From Flavobacterium endoglycinae (lineage in GTDB: Bacteria; Bacteroidota; Bacteroidia; Flavobacteriales; Flavobacteriaceae): a stretch of 64,000 nucleotides of DNA. The stretch's first letter is position 1, and each line of letters starts with the position of its first letter. Below, piece after piece: positions 15,491 to 24,065 of this stretch. The DNA is taken from contig NZ_CP071448.1 in NCBI RefSeq assembly GCF_017352115.1, positions 2,007,001 through 2,071,000 of the forward strand. The letters run 5' to 3'. Under the pieces are notes generated by a model, which did no database searches, was not told the origin of the DNA, and saw only the letters and a list, made by a program, of their open reading frames with translations. The translations under genes were made by a program, and so were the position numbers.

Positions 15491-17683
15491 TTATGATTTA
15501 ACCAATTTATCTTTTTTCATTTTAGGAGAAACATTCGTTGTGGTTTTCACCACAGATTTAGCTTGCAAATCATCTAAAACATTTAATGCTTCTTCTACAT
15601 AAACATCTTTAGATAATGCTTGGTGCCAAGCCTCTCTTTTCTCTTTCAAAGTAGCGTCGTTATTCATTTCCGTAACTTCATAAGGAAGTGATTTAAACAC
15701 TAAATTGTTTTTGTAATCTGAAATTGGTTTATACTTTTTACCTTCATTTTCAACTTGCTCTTGAGTTTCTTTAAAATTCTTGATATTCAAGCTGTAAACG
15801 TTTTCTTTGTTTTTAACATCGATCCATTTTGCATTATCTTCAATTAGTTTGAATTGAGCATTTTGAGCAATCCTAGCTCTACTGTTTTCGATAGCTTTCA
15901 TGAAATTTTGGTTTGATGTCCAAGTAGTATAATCAGCTGGATCAATCTTATCCCATGGCATTGCATTGTCGATGTCACGTTCACCCATTTTCAAGTACGC
16001 ATAACGATCTGGCATAACAACATCACTATGAACTCCTTCTAATTGAGTAGAACCACCGTTGATTCTGTAAAATTTCTGACCTGTAATTTTCAAAGCTCCT
16101 AAATCACCATAGTTTGTATTACGAACAAATTGGTTCAAATCTAATACATTCTGAACTGTACCTTTACCGTAAGTTTGTTTACTTCCAATGATAATTCCAC
16201 GTTTATAATCCTGAATAGCAGCCGCTAAGATTTCAGACGCTGAAGCAGAGAAACTGTTCACCATAATTACCAGCGGTCCGTCCCATTCGATTTTTTTGTC
16301 TTTATCGTATAAAACTTCTTTCTTTTTACCCGCAGATTTTACCTGAACGATTGGTCCTTCTTGAATAAACAATCCTGCAATATCAACTACCGTAGAAAGA
16401 GACCCTCCTCCGTCATCGCGAACATCCAGTACAATTCCGTTGATATTTTCTTTTTTCAATCTTTCTACTTCAAGAGCAATATCTTTTCCAGCATCACGAC
16501 CGTCTTTATTTTCAAAGTCAATGTAGAATTTAGGCAGATAAATAACCCCGTATTTCAATCCGTTTTTCTCAACAATACTTGATTTTGCGTATGTTTCTTC
16601 AATTTCAACCACATCTCTGATAATTGAAATTACTTTGATACTCCCATCCACTTTTTTAACAGTAAGCTTAACCTCAGTTCCTTTGTGTCCTTTGATTTTT
16701 TTAACTACATCATCAAGACGCATCCCTACTACATCAACAGGTTCTTCATTTCCTTGAGCCACTTTTAGGATTAAGTCTCCAGCTTCAAGCTGTTTTCCTT
16801 TCCATGCTGGCCCTCCAGAAATTAATTCATCAATTTGAGTAAAGTCATTTTTCTTAGTCAATCTTGCTCCAATACCTTCTAATTTACCGCTGATATTTAC
16901 ATCAAAACGATCTTTTTCTTCTGGAGCAAAATAGCTTGTATGAGGATCAAAACGAGTCATGATTGAATTCAAATACACTGAGAACCAGTAATCCTTATTC
17001 AAATCTTTGATTACACTAAAATTATCATCTAATGATTTTAAAGAGCTTTCACGTGTTTCTTTTTCTAAAGTTTCAAAAGATTTTTCTTTATATGAAGGAT
17101 CTTTTTTCTTCTTTTCTTCTTCAATTTTTTGTTTCGTTACAAGAGAAGAAAGCGTAGAAAGTTTAATTTGTTTTCTCCATCTCTCATTTATTTCAGTTAA
17201 GCTTTTTGCATACGGAATGTTCTCATAATCGGCATTAAAAGTCTCATCTGTAGTATAATTAAAAGGCTGCGCTAAAATAGTTTTATAGCGTTTTTTACTT
17301 TCTTCCATTCTCTTCATCAATCTAGTATAAGTTAGATTAAAGAATGTTAAATCTTTGTTTAAAAACTGATCATCGAGCATCAGCTCATATTGCTTAAATT
17401 CATCAATATCAGACTGAAGGAAGAATCGTTTAGAAGGGTCTAATGCCTCGATATAATCTTTAAAAATACCCTTTGAAAATTGATCATTAATTTCCGCTGG
17501 GCTGTAATGTCCTTTTTCAATAACAAAAGCCAATAATTCTAATAGTGTCTTGTCTTTATTAGGATCCGGATCTTCATTTTTATCTGCATTTATTTTAAAA
17601 GCAAACAAGGTCACAGACAAGCATAATACGGCTATAAGTATTTTATAATTTCTTTTCATAAACTCAATAATAGCATTCATCAA
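15491..17683 (-). CDS. prc: Tail-specific (carboxy-terminal processing) protease, S41 family
   Basis: A signal-anchor helix (about residues 14-30) is followed by the alpha-helical N-terminal Prc domain, a PDZ domain (about 255-345, ISGKLEGIGARLTKKND, GGPAWKGKQLEAGDLIL), the S41 catalytic core (VLDVRDDGGGSL, NSFSASASEILAAA with nucleophile Ser481; TYGKGTVQ with catalytic Lys507) and the C-terminal Prc extension. The length (730) fits the Prc/Tsp subfamily rather than short CtpA. It trims or degrades periplasmic proteins from exposed C-termini. Start alternatives are Met2 and Met9; Met9 (MKRNYKIL) gives the neatest signal anchor. Confidence 0.94.
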   Translation of the reverse strand: MMNAIIEFMKRNYKILIAVLCLSVTLFAFKINADKNEDPDPNKDKTLLELLAFVIEKGHYSPAEINDQFSKGIFKDYIEALDPSKRFFLQSDIDEFKQYELMLDDQFLNKDLTFFNLTYTRLMKRMEESKKRYKTILAQPFNYTTDETFNADYENIPYAKSLTEINERWRKQIKLSTLSSLVTKQKIEEEKKKKDPSYKEKSFETLEKETRESSLKSLDDNFSVIKDLNKDYWFSVYLNSIMTRFDPHTSYFAPEEKDRFDVNISGKLEGIGARLTKKNDFTQIDELISGGPAWKGKQLEAGDLILKVAQGNEEPVDVVGMRLDDVVKKIKGHKGTEVKLTVKKVDGSIKVISIIRDVVEIEETYAKSSIVEKNGLKYGVIYLPKFYIDFENKDGRDAGKDIALEVERLKKENINGIVLDVRDDGGGSLSTVVDIAGLFIQEGPIVQVKSAGKKKEVLYDKDKKIEWDGPLVIMVNSFSASASEILAAAIQDYKRGIIIGSKQTYGKGTVQNVLDLNQFVRNTNYGDLGALKITGQKFYRINGGSTQLEGVHSDVVMPDRYAYLKMGERDIDNAMPWDKIDPADYTTWTSNQNFMKAIENSRARIAQNAQFKLIEDNAKWIDVKNKENVYSLNIKNFKETQEQVENEGKKYKPISDYKNNLVFKSLPYEVTEMNNDATLKEKREAWHQALSKDVYVEEALNVLDDLQAKSVVKTTTNVSPKMKKDKLVKS

Positions 17684-17891
17684 ATTTTTTAATCTAAGTT
17701 ACGGTAAAAACTATGCCAACATGCCAAGATCAGTATAATTTTTTGTTAAAGATATAAAAATGTTTATTCTCTAAAAGTGTTCTCGAATTTAGTTTGTAAT
17801 TTTTATTTATTTGTTAGTATTCAACCAAAATCAGTTATTACATTTGTTGTAACAAGCCTTAATTTTGACAAATTGAAAATAGAATCGCAGC

Positions 17892-18671
17892 ATGAAAAAT
17901 GAAAAACCACTCATATTAGTCACCAATGATGATGGAATTTTGGCACCCGGAATTAGAGCTTTAATTAGCGTAATGGAAACCATAGGCGACGTTATTGTAG
18001 TTGCTCCAGACAAACCGCAAAGTGCCATGGGACACGCCATTACCATCAACAATACGTTGTTTTTGGACAAAATCTCTAAAGACGACGATGCCGTTACAGA
18101 ATACAGCTGTTCAGGAACTCCCGTTGATTGTGTAAAACTGGCTGTTAATGAAATCTTGAAACGAAAACCAGATTTGTGCGTTTCGGGAATCAATCACGGG
18201 TCAAATTCTTCTATCAATGTGATTTACAGCGGAACTATGAGTGCTGCAGTCGAAGCCGGAATTGAAGGCATTCAGGCTATCGGGTTCTCTCTTTTGGATT
18301 TTGATTGGAATGCCGATTTTGAACCCGTAAAATCATTCGTTAAAAAAATAACTTTAGAAACTCTAAAAAATAAATTGCCTGCTGGTGTCGTTTTAAATGT
18401 GAATTTTCCAAGATTAAGTGAAAAAGACATTAAGGGAATCAAAATCTGTCGTCAGGCGAAAGCCTATTATGCACAGAAATTTGATAAAAGACAGAATCCT
18501 TTTGGGAAAGATTATTACTGGCTGACCGGTAAGTTTACCAATGAAGATCAAGGTGAAGATACAGATGAATGGGCACTTGAAAACGGATACGTATCAGTAG
18601 TACCAGTTCAGTTTGATTTAACGGCTCATCATTCTATGCAGCAACTTAATACTTGGAAATTAAATGAATAA
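17892..18671 (+). CDS. surE: 5'/3'-nucleotidase SurE
   Basis: Metal-dependent survival nucleotidase that removes phosphate from nucleoside monophosphates in the cytoplasm. Metal ligands are seen in LVTNDDGILAPGI (Asp13, Asp14), in the DKPQSAMGHAIT segment and in SGINHGSNSS. GTPVDCVKLA and the YSGTMSAAVEAG block complete the family signature. Length 259 is typical. A TAATTTTG -7-like box lies at 17860-17867. The stop overlaps the next ATG by eight bases, so surE, the small membrane protein and lpxB probably form an operon. Confidence 0.97.
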   Translation: MKNEKPLILVTNDDGILAPGIRALISVMETIGDVIVVAPDKPQSAMGHAITINNTLFLDKISKDDDAVTEYSCSGTPVDCVKLAVNEILKRKPDLCVSGINHGSNSSINVIYSGTMSAAVEAGIEGIQAIGFSLLDFDWNADFEPVKSFVKKITLETLKNKLPAGVVLNVNFPRLSEKDIKGIKICRQAKAYYAQKFDKRQNPFGKDYYWLTGKFTNEDQGEDTDEWALENGYVSVVPVQFDLTAHHSMQQLNTWKLNE

Positions 18672-18936
18672 GAAAGAATTTATTACAGGATTCCTTGTGG
18701 GGATTTTTACTGCGCTGCTTGGCAGTTATTTGTTTATTACGTTTTTTACAACTTTTGATTTTTCCACTGGAATTCAAACTATAAAAGAGCACGGTTATTT
18801 AGGAAAAGTAATTACAATTGGAACAACTTTAGATCTGGCAGTTTTCTTGCTTTTATTGAATAGAGATAAAGAAATGATGGCTAGAGGTGTGATTCTAGCG
18901 GTAATTGTTCTGGCAATTTCAACTCTAATTATTTAA
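18664..18936 (+). CDS. Small membrane protein between surE and lpxB, 90 aa
   Basis: Three hydrophobic stretches (about residues 7-28, 47-65 and 73-90) with short charged loops indicate an inner-membrane protein. The ATG overlaps the surE stop by eight bases (ATGAATAA), which implies translational coupling, and lpxB follows 34 bases later. No enzymatic motif is visible. Position suggests a lipid A or envelope role, but this is inference only. Confidence 0.8.
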   Translation: MNKKEFITGFLVGIFTALLGSYLFITFFTTFDFSTGIQTIKEHGYLGKVITIGTTLDLAVFLLLLNRDKEMMARGVILAVIVLAISTLII

Positions 18937-18970
18937 CCCTATCTTTGTGCTGCAATAAAATTTTGTCGAT

Positions 18971-20086
18971 ATGAAATACTACATAATAGCTGGTGAAGCT
19001 TCAGGAGATTTACACGGTTCAAACCTAATGAAGGCATTATTTGAGGAAGATCCTCAAGCCGAAATTAGATTTTGGGGCGGTGATTTAATGCAAAAAGCCG
19101 GCGGTACATTAGTAAAACATTATCGCGATTTAGCTTTTATGGGATTTGTAGAAGTGCTTTTTAATTTAAAGACCATTTTAAACAACATTAAATTCTGTAA
19201 AAAAGACATTGCTGAGTTCAAACCAGATGTAATCATTTTTATTGACTATCCGGGTTTTAATATGCGTATTGCAAAATGGGCTAAAGAATTGAATTACAAA
19301 ACTCATTATTACATTTCTCCTCAAATTTGGGCTTGGAAAGAAAACCGTATCAATGCCATTAAACAAGACGTTGATAAAATGTTTGTGATTCTTCCTTTCG
19401 AAAAAGGGTTTTATGAAGACAAACATCATTTTCCAGTAGATTTTGTCGGCCACCCTTTGATTGATGCGATTCAGAATCAGCCTTCTTTTGATGAAGCCGC
19501 ATTTAGAACAGAGAATAAATTAGGAGATAAACCAATCATTGCCCTTTTACCAGGAAGCCGTAAACAAGAAATTACCAAAATGCTGAGTGTAATGTTAAGT
19601 GTTGTTGATGATTTTCAAGATTATGAATTTGTAATCGCAGGCGCTCCGAGTCAGGATTATGAATTTTACCAGCAGTTTATCAAAAACAAAAATATTGCAT
19701 TTGTTTCCAATAGAACTTATGATTTACTCCGTTCTTCAACAGCTGCATTGGTTACTTCAGGAACTGCTACTTTGGAAACAGCATTGTTTAAGGTTCCAGA
19801 ATTAGTTTGTTATAAAGGAAGTGCGATTTCGTACCAAATTGCCAAACGAATTATTACTTTAAAATATATTTCGCTTGTGAATTTAATTATGGATCAAGAA
19901 GTGGTTACAGAATTGATTCAGAATGAATGCAATACAAAACGTATTAAAGAAGAACTTACCAAATTATTAGAACCAGCTTACCGCGAAAAACTTTTAAAGA
20001 ATTATGATATTCTTGAAGAAAAATTGGGCGGAGTTGGCGCGAGTAAAAAAACCGCAAAACTCATCGTTGCAGATTTAAATGGCTAA
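18971..20086 (+). CDS. lpxB: Lipid-A-disaccharide synthase
   Basis: Glycosyltransferase family 19 enzyme that joins UDP-2,3-diacylglucosamine and lipid X to lipid A disaccharide-1-phosphate at the inner membrane. Visible motifs are YYIIAGEASGDLHGSNLM at the N-terminus, IFIDYPGFNMRIAKWAK, YYISPQIWAWKENR, DFVGHPLID, LLPGSRKQEI and SGTATLETALF. Length 371 is standard. A TATCTTTG -7 box (18940-18947) upstream may provide an internal promoter. The next gene starts 12 bases after the stop. Confidence 0.97.
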   Translation: MKYYIIAGEASGDLHGSNLMKALFEEDPQAEIRFWGGDLMQKAGGTLVKHYRDLAFMGFVEVLFNLKTILNNIKFCKKDIAEFKPDVIIFIDYPGFNMRIAKWAKELNYKTHYYISPQIWAWKENRINAIKQDVDKMFVILPFEKGFYEDKHHFPVDFVGHPLIDAIQNQPSFDEAAFRTENKLGDKPIIALLPGSRKQEITKMLSVMLSVVDDFQDYEFVIAGAPSQDYEFYQQFIKNKNIAFVSNRTYDLLRSSTAALVTSGTATLETALFKVPELVCYKGSAISYQIAKRIITLKYISLVNLIMDQEVVTELIQNECNTKRIKEELTKLLEPAYREKLLKNYDILEEKLGGVGASKKTAKLIVADLNG

Positions 20087-20098
20087 AAATTATTTGTT

Positions 20099-20584
20099 TT
20101 GAAAAAGATATTCATTTTCCTCCTACTATCAATCATTTTTACTTCTTGTAAATCGACTTCTCCTGCTGTCAGCAAAAAGGAAACAAAACGAGAGAATAGA
20201 GCTTTGGTGAATAATTTGATCGAAAAGGCAACAAATAATATCGGCGTTAAATACAAAGCGGGCGGCACAAACAAAAGTGGTTTCGACTGCTCTGGATTAG
20301 TCTACACTACTTTTGAATCTGAAAATATAAAATTGCCCAGAAGTTCTTATGAACAAGCTAAAATTGGAAAAGTAATTCCGCTTAATGATGCCAAAAAAGG
20401 CGATTTAATTTTTTTTAAAACCAATAAAAGCCGACAAATCAATCATGTTGGACTTATCGTTGAAGTGAATTATGACGAAATAAAGTTTGTGCATTCATCC
20501 ACCTCCAAAGGTGTCATAATTTCTTCTACTAAAGAAGCTTATTATAAAAACTCGTTCGAGCAGGTAAACCGCATAATCGAATAA
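20099..20584 (+). CDS. NlpC/P60 (C40) peptidoglycan hydrolase lipoprotein, TTG start
   Basis: TTG at 20099 is the only start that gives the full lipoprotein signal (MKKIFIFLLLSIIFTSC, Cys17). The catalytic domain shows FDCSGLVYT with nucleophile Cys64, INHVGLIVE with His116, and HSSTSKGV, all intact. Family enzymes cut peptide stems of murein, usually at D-Glu-gamma-meso-DAP. At 161 residues it is a minimal single-domain form with no SH3 or LysM module. It lies 12 bases after lpxB and so is probably co-transcribed with it. Confidence 0.93.
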   Translation: MKKIFIFLLLSIIFTSCKSTSPAVSKKETKRENRALVNNLIEKATNNIGVKYKAGGTNKSGFDCSGLVYTTFESENIKLPRSSYEQAKIGKVIPLNDAKKGDLIFFKTNKSRQINHVGLIVEVNYDEIKFVHSSTSKGVIISSTKEAYYKNSFEQVNRIIE

Positions 20585-20639
20585 TTTCTTAATTCTAAAA
20601 TATATTTATTTTCTTACAAATATTTAATACTTTCGCACT

Positions 20640-22667
20640 ATGAAAGTATTAGATTTTCCGTTAGTCAAGCTAACAATCAGTTTTATAATTGGTATTTTAA
20701 TTTCCTATTATTGTCATCCTTCTTTATCGATTGCCTTCAATATTTTAGGTTTTTCTACACTCTTATTTATCCTTTTCTATTTTTTAGCAAAACGCAATAA
20801 AAAGCAGATTCCTCTTTTCGGAATCAGTTCTAATTTGATTGCATTTTCGACAGGAATCTGTGTTCTTTTAATTCATACTGATAGTTTTGACAAACTGAAT
20901 TACAGCCATTTTCAAAAAGCATTTGACGAACCGCATGTTTTGACTTTTACTTTACGCGAAAAACTCAAAAGCAATGATTATAATGATCGTTATACAGCGA
21001 TTGTAAACAATATCGATCAACATTTTATGAGAGGTAAAATAATCGTAAATGTTCAAAAAGACAGTACTTCCAATTCGTTAATTATCGGAAACATAATTCG
21101 AGTTAAAACTGTTTTACAGCGAACGCCTCCCAGCAAAAATCCAAGTCAGTTTGACTACAGCAGATATTTGGCCGACAAACAAATTTATGCTCAGGTATTC
21201 TGTAAAAAATCTGAAATAACAATAAGTAAACACATAAAAAAAGACATTTGGTATTACTCTGGACGTCTGCATGCTTTGATTTTAAAAAACCTCGAAAAAT
21301 CAAATTTTAATCCTGAAGAAATGAATGTTGCGCTTGCTTTAATACTCGGCCAGCAACAAGAAATCGCAGCTGATATTATTAAAGATTACCAATATTCTGG
21401 AGCTACACATGTTTTATCGGTTTCAGGATTACATGTTGGTTTTATAATGCTTTTTATAATGTTTATTCTAAAGCCAATTCCAAATACACGAAAAGGTTCT
21501 GCAATAAAACTGACTTCCATTTTAATCTCATTAGCCGGTTTTGCAGTGATTTCAGGATTATCACCTTCTGTTCTGCGATCTGTGGTTATGTTCTCATTTG
21601 TAGCTATTGGAAATCATTTACGCAGAAGCGGTAACATTTACCATACTTTATTGGTTTCAATTTTATTGATACTTTTATTTGAACCTTACTTTCTATTTGA
21701 TGTTGGATTTCAGTTAAGCTATTTAGCTTTATTTTTCATAGTCTGGCTGCAGCCTGTACTTGCACAAATCTGGACTCCAAAAAACAAAATAGCTATTTAT
21801 CTCTGGAATGCTCTAACGGTTTCTTTTGCGGCCCAAATAGGCACTTTACCTTTGTGTTTGTATTATTTCCATCAATTTCCAGGATTGTTTTTTGTAACGA
21901 ATATTATCATTCTACCTGTTTTATCGTTTATCATGATTGCTGGAATAATCGTTATGCTGATTGCTATTTTCACCAATCCTCCTTTATTATTGGTTACTAT
22001 ATTTGAAAAAAGCATTTTCATTTTAAACAAAATGATTCATTATGTAGCTTCATTTGAATCATTTGTTATTCAAGATATCGGTTTTAATTTCTATTATTTG
22101 ATTTCACTCTATCTCGTTATTATTACAGTGACAATTGGTTTCAAAAAACCAAATTTCAGAATCATAATAGTAAGTCTTCTGTCTATTATCTTATTTCAAT
22201 TATCGTTAATTTACACTAAAAAAGAGCTGTCAGATCAAACTGAATTAATTGTTTATAATGCCAAGAAAAGTACTCTGATATCAATGAGAAAAGGGCAAAA
22301 CATAACGCTTTTTACAAATGATACTAAAAAAGAAAAAGAAAACATTCTTAACTCTTATCTAGTTGGCAGTTTTAGTACGATCAGTCAAACGAAAATTATT
22401 AAAAATACTTTGTATTTCAATACTCAAAAAATACTTATAATTGACAGCAGTGGCATTTACGAAAACAAAATCGTACCGGATATCTTAATTCTGACACAGT
22501 CTCCAAAATTAAATCTGGATAGACTTTTAAATCAAATACATCCCAAAATGATAATTGCAGATGCTTCAAATTCTTATTCCATTCAAAAAGTATGGAAAGA
22601 AAGCTGTTTGAAAAAAAACATCCCTTTCCACGCTACTGCCGAAAAGGGATTTTATAAACTGAATTAA
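20640..22667 (+). CDS. comEC: ComEC/Rec2 family DNA-uptake channel protein
   Basis: Order: several N-terminal membrane helices, a DUF4131-like soluble OB region (about 95-200), the competence domain with many helices (about 228-520) carrying ATHVLSVSGLHVGFIM, and a short C-terminal cytoplasmic tail (about 530-675). The tail occupies the place of the usual metallo-beta-lactamase domain, but the HxHxDH metal motif is not visible, so it looks degenerate. It is predicted to carry single-stranded DNA across the inner membrane. Its last ~60 bases also hold, on the opposite strand, the terminator of the convergent thioredoxin-like gene, and a diverged copy of this tail occurs at 23311-23370. Confidence 0.93.
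   Translation: MKVLDFPLVKLTISFIIGILISYYCHPSLSIAFNILGFSTLLFILFYFLAKRNKKQIPLFGISSNLIAFSTGICVLLIHTDSFDKLNYSHFQKAFDEPHVLTFTLREKLKSNDYNDRYTAIVNNIDQHFMRGKIIVNVQKDSTSNSLIIGNIIRVKTVLQRTPPSKNPSQFDYSRYLADKQIYAQVFCKKSEITISKHIKKDIWYYSGRLHALILKNLEKSNFNPEEMNVALALILGQQQEIAADIIKDYQYSGATHVLSVSGLHVGFIMLFIMFILKPIPNTRKGSAIKLTSILISLAGFAVISGLSPSVLRSVVMFSFVAIGNHLRRSGNIYHTLLVSILLILLFEPYFLFDVGFQLSYLALFFIVWLQPVLAQIWTPKNKIAIYLWNALTVSFAAQIGTLPLCLYYFHQFPGLFFVTNIIILPVLSFIMIAGIIVMLIAIFTNPPLLLVTIFEKSIFILNKMIHYVASFESFVIQDIGFNFYYLISLYLVIITVTIGFKKPNFRIIIVSLLSIILFQLSLIYTKKELSDQTELIVYNAKKSTLISMRKGQNITLFTNDTKKEKENILNSYLVGSFSTISQTKIIKNTLYFNTQKILIIDSSGIYENKIVPDILILTQSPKLNLDRLLNQIHPKMIIADASNSYSIQKVWKESCLKKNIPFHATAEKGFYKLN
22611..22650 (-). 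terminator. Terminator embedded in the comEC 3' end
   Basis: Read on the minus strand, ATCCCTTT (22643-22650) pairs with AAAGGGAT (22620-22627) and is followed by a run of eight T (22618-22611). It lies about 20 bases after the stop of the convergent thioredoxin-like gene, inside comEC codons. Confidence 0.75.
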
Positions 22668-22670
22668 ATT

Positions 22671-23120
22671 TTATTCTGGATTTAATATCTGATTACAATC
22701 TGTTATCCAAGCTTTTGCACCTCCCGAACTATAGGAAAGTTTTCCCAATGTATTGAAATTGGTTTTTCCTTTTCGTATAACTGCATTTGCAAAACAGACT
22801 TCAGGTAAATCTACAACCCCAAAAGCATTTTTCAACATAGCATTCTGTTCTCGCACTTCGCTGGCAATAGCCATATCAGATAAGTCGAGCTTGACTAAAA
22901 TAACATTTTTACGGGACCATTTTTCAAAATCAGCAGTTTTAAACACTTCATTCTGCAAATTTTCTGATGCACCCGCACCAGTGAACAAAATAAGCATCGG
23001 TTTTCGTTCTTCATTACTGATTGCAATTGCATCAGTCAGATTGGTTTTCCATTCGAGATTCTGGGATTTCATCAGGAAGGTTACAAATAAAAATAGTAGA
23101 ATGGGTAGTTTTCGGCTCAT
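22671..23120 (-). CDS. Secreted thioredoxin-fold protein without CxxC, copy 1
   Basis: Signal peptide (1-19, KSQ) followed by a thioredoxin fold related to the gene at 24066: TNLTDAIAISNEERKPMLIL, then LKNAFGVVDLPEVCF. Where the active paralogue has TGSDWCGWCIRLQNEV this protein has TGAGASENLQNEV, so both active-site cysteines and three residues of the loop are missing. The cis-Pro region is kept (DLPEVC), now followed by a cysteine (Cys109). It cannot be a normal disulfide oxidoreductase; a binding or chaperone role, or single-cysteine chemistry, is possible. About two thirds of its residues match copy 2. It ends three bases from the comEC stop. Confidence 0.85.
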   Translation of the reverse strand: MSRKLPILLFLFVTFLMKSQNLEWKTNLTDAIAISNEERKPMLILFTGAGASENLQNEVFKTADFEKWSRKNVILVKLDLSDMAIASEVREQNAMLKNAFGVVDLPEVCFANAVIRKGKTNFNTLGKLSYSSGGAKAWITDCNQILNPE

Positions 23121-23310
23121 AAATTAATTGGTTTTAGTTAAGTTAATGAAACTAATTTAACATAAAACCAACACCGAACAATGTACTTTAATACAAATAG
23201 TTACGTAAAACATGCATTAAAATGAATTTGATTTTTTAAGCCCAAAAATTTAAAAAAAATGAAAATTTTACCCCATTTAAATAATAAATGTATAATACAC
23301 ATTTAAGTTT

Positions 23311-23370
23311 GTTTTGAAAAAATATCCCTTTCCAAATAATTTTGAAAAGGGATTCTACAAATTAAACTAA
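23311..23370 (+). pseudogene. Vestigial 3' end of a comEC gene
   Basis: The frame ending at the TAA 23368-23370 reads VLKKYPFPNNFEKGFYKLN. The true ComEC ends CLKKNIPFHATAEKGFYKLN. The final eight residues and the stop are identical in protein, but five bases differ, all silently (TTT/TTC, TAT/TAC, CTG/TTA, AAT/AAC). The ATCCCTTT and AAAGGGAT hairpin arms are identical, while the loop between them has diverged and is one base shorter. No other part of comEC is recognisable upstream, where the frame is closed at 23293-23295. The fragment lies behind thioredoxin-like copy 2 exactly as intact comEC lies behind copy 1. Confidence 0.75.
23317..23353 (-). terminator. Terminator of thioredoxin-like copy 2, within the comEC remnant
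   Basis: On the minus strand ATCCCTTT (23346-23353) pairs with AAAGGGAT (23324-23331) and six T follow. It has the same arms as the terminator in the real comEC end at 22611-22650. Confidence 0.75.
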
Positions 23371-23396
23371 GAAACTTAATTTAAATTTATTGGTTT

Positions 23397-23849
23397 TTAT
23401 TCGCTTGGATGCAAAATATTATTTGACTCAGCGATCCACGCTTTGGCACCGCCAGGTTTATAAGCTATTTTTCCAAGGGCGCTAAAAGTAGTTTTGTTTT
23501 TTCGTATGGAAGCAATTGCATAACATACTTCAGGCAGATCCTGAACTCCAAATGCATTCTTCAATCTAATATTTTGCTCTTTATCTCCATCTGAAGCTGT
23601 AGCATCAGACAAATCTAATTTCACAAGAATAACATTATCTCGTGACCAGACTGCAAAATCTGGTGTTTTAAAGATTTCATTTTGGAGATTTTCTGATACA
23701 CCTGAGGCAGTGAATAAGATTAACATTGGTTTTCTTTCTTCATTACTAATGGCGATTGCATCTGTCATATTTGTTCGCCAGGCAAGGGTTTGTGCCTGCA
23801 TGAAAAATGAACCTAAAAAAAACAGTAGGATAAGTAATTTTTTAGTCAT
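23397..23849 (-). CDS. Secreted thioredoxin-fold protein without CxxC, copy 2
   Basis: Closest relative is copy 1 at 22671: the same signal peptide type, identical TDAIAISNEERKPMLILFT block and the same deletion of the active-site loop (TASGVSENLQNEI). The cysteine after the cis-Pro region is kept (DLPEVCY), which suggests it matters, because it is the only cysteine shared by both copies and absent from the active paralogue. The region just upstream of the start (ATTGGTTTT… AATTAACATAA) also matches that of copy 1, so the promoter was duplicated too. Predicted periplasmic; function unknown. Confidence 0.85.
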   Translation of the reverse strand: MTKKLLILLFFLGSFFMQAQTLAWRTNMTDAIAISNEERKPMLILFTASGVSENLQNEIFKTPDFAVWSRDNVILVKLDLSDATASDGDKEQNIRLKNAFGVQDLPEVCYAIASIRKNKTTFSALGKIAYKPGGAKAWIAESNNILHPSE

Positions 23850-24010
23850 ATATAATTGGTTTTTGGTTAGTATAGCATGACGAAATTAACATAATATTTT
23901 AATTATCCAAATTATATAACTATAAAAAATACATTATATGTTTTTTTATTTACAAATAAATAACGAAATCACAATTGAATCTTTTTATTGAAAACTTTTT
24001 CTTATTAAAC

Positions 24011-24041
24011 AAAAAAACTCCTCACATTTCTGTGAGGAGTT
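24011..24041 (-). terminator. Terminator of the active thioredoxin gene
   Basis: AACTCCTCACA (24016-24026) pairs with TGTGAGGAGTT (24031-24041); on the minus strand a T run follows. Confidence 0.9.
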
Positions 24042-24065
24042 CCCTTAATAATTTTATCTATTTTT

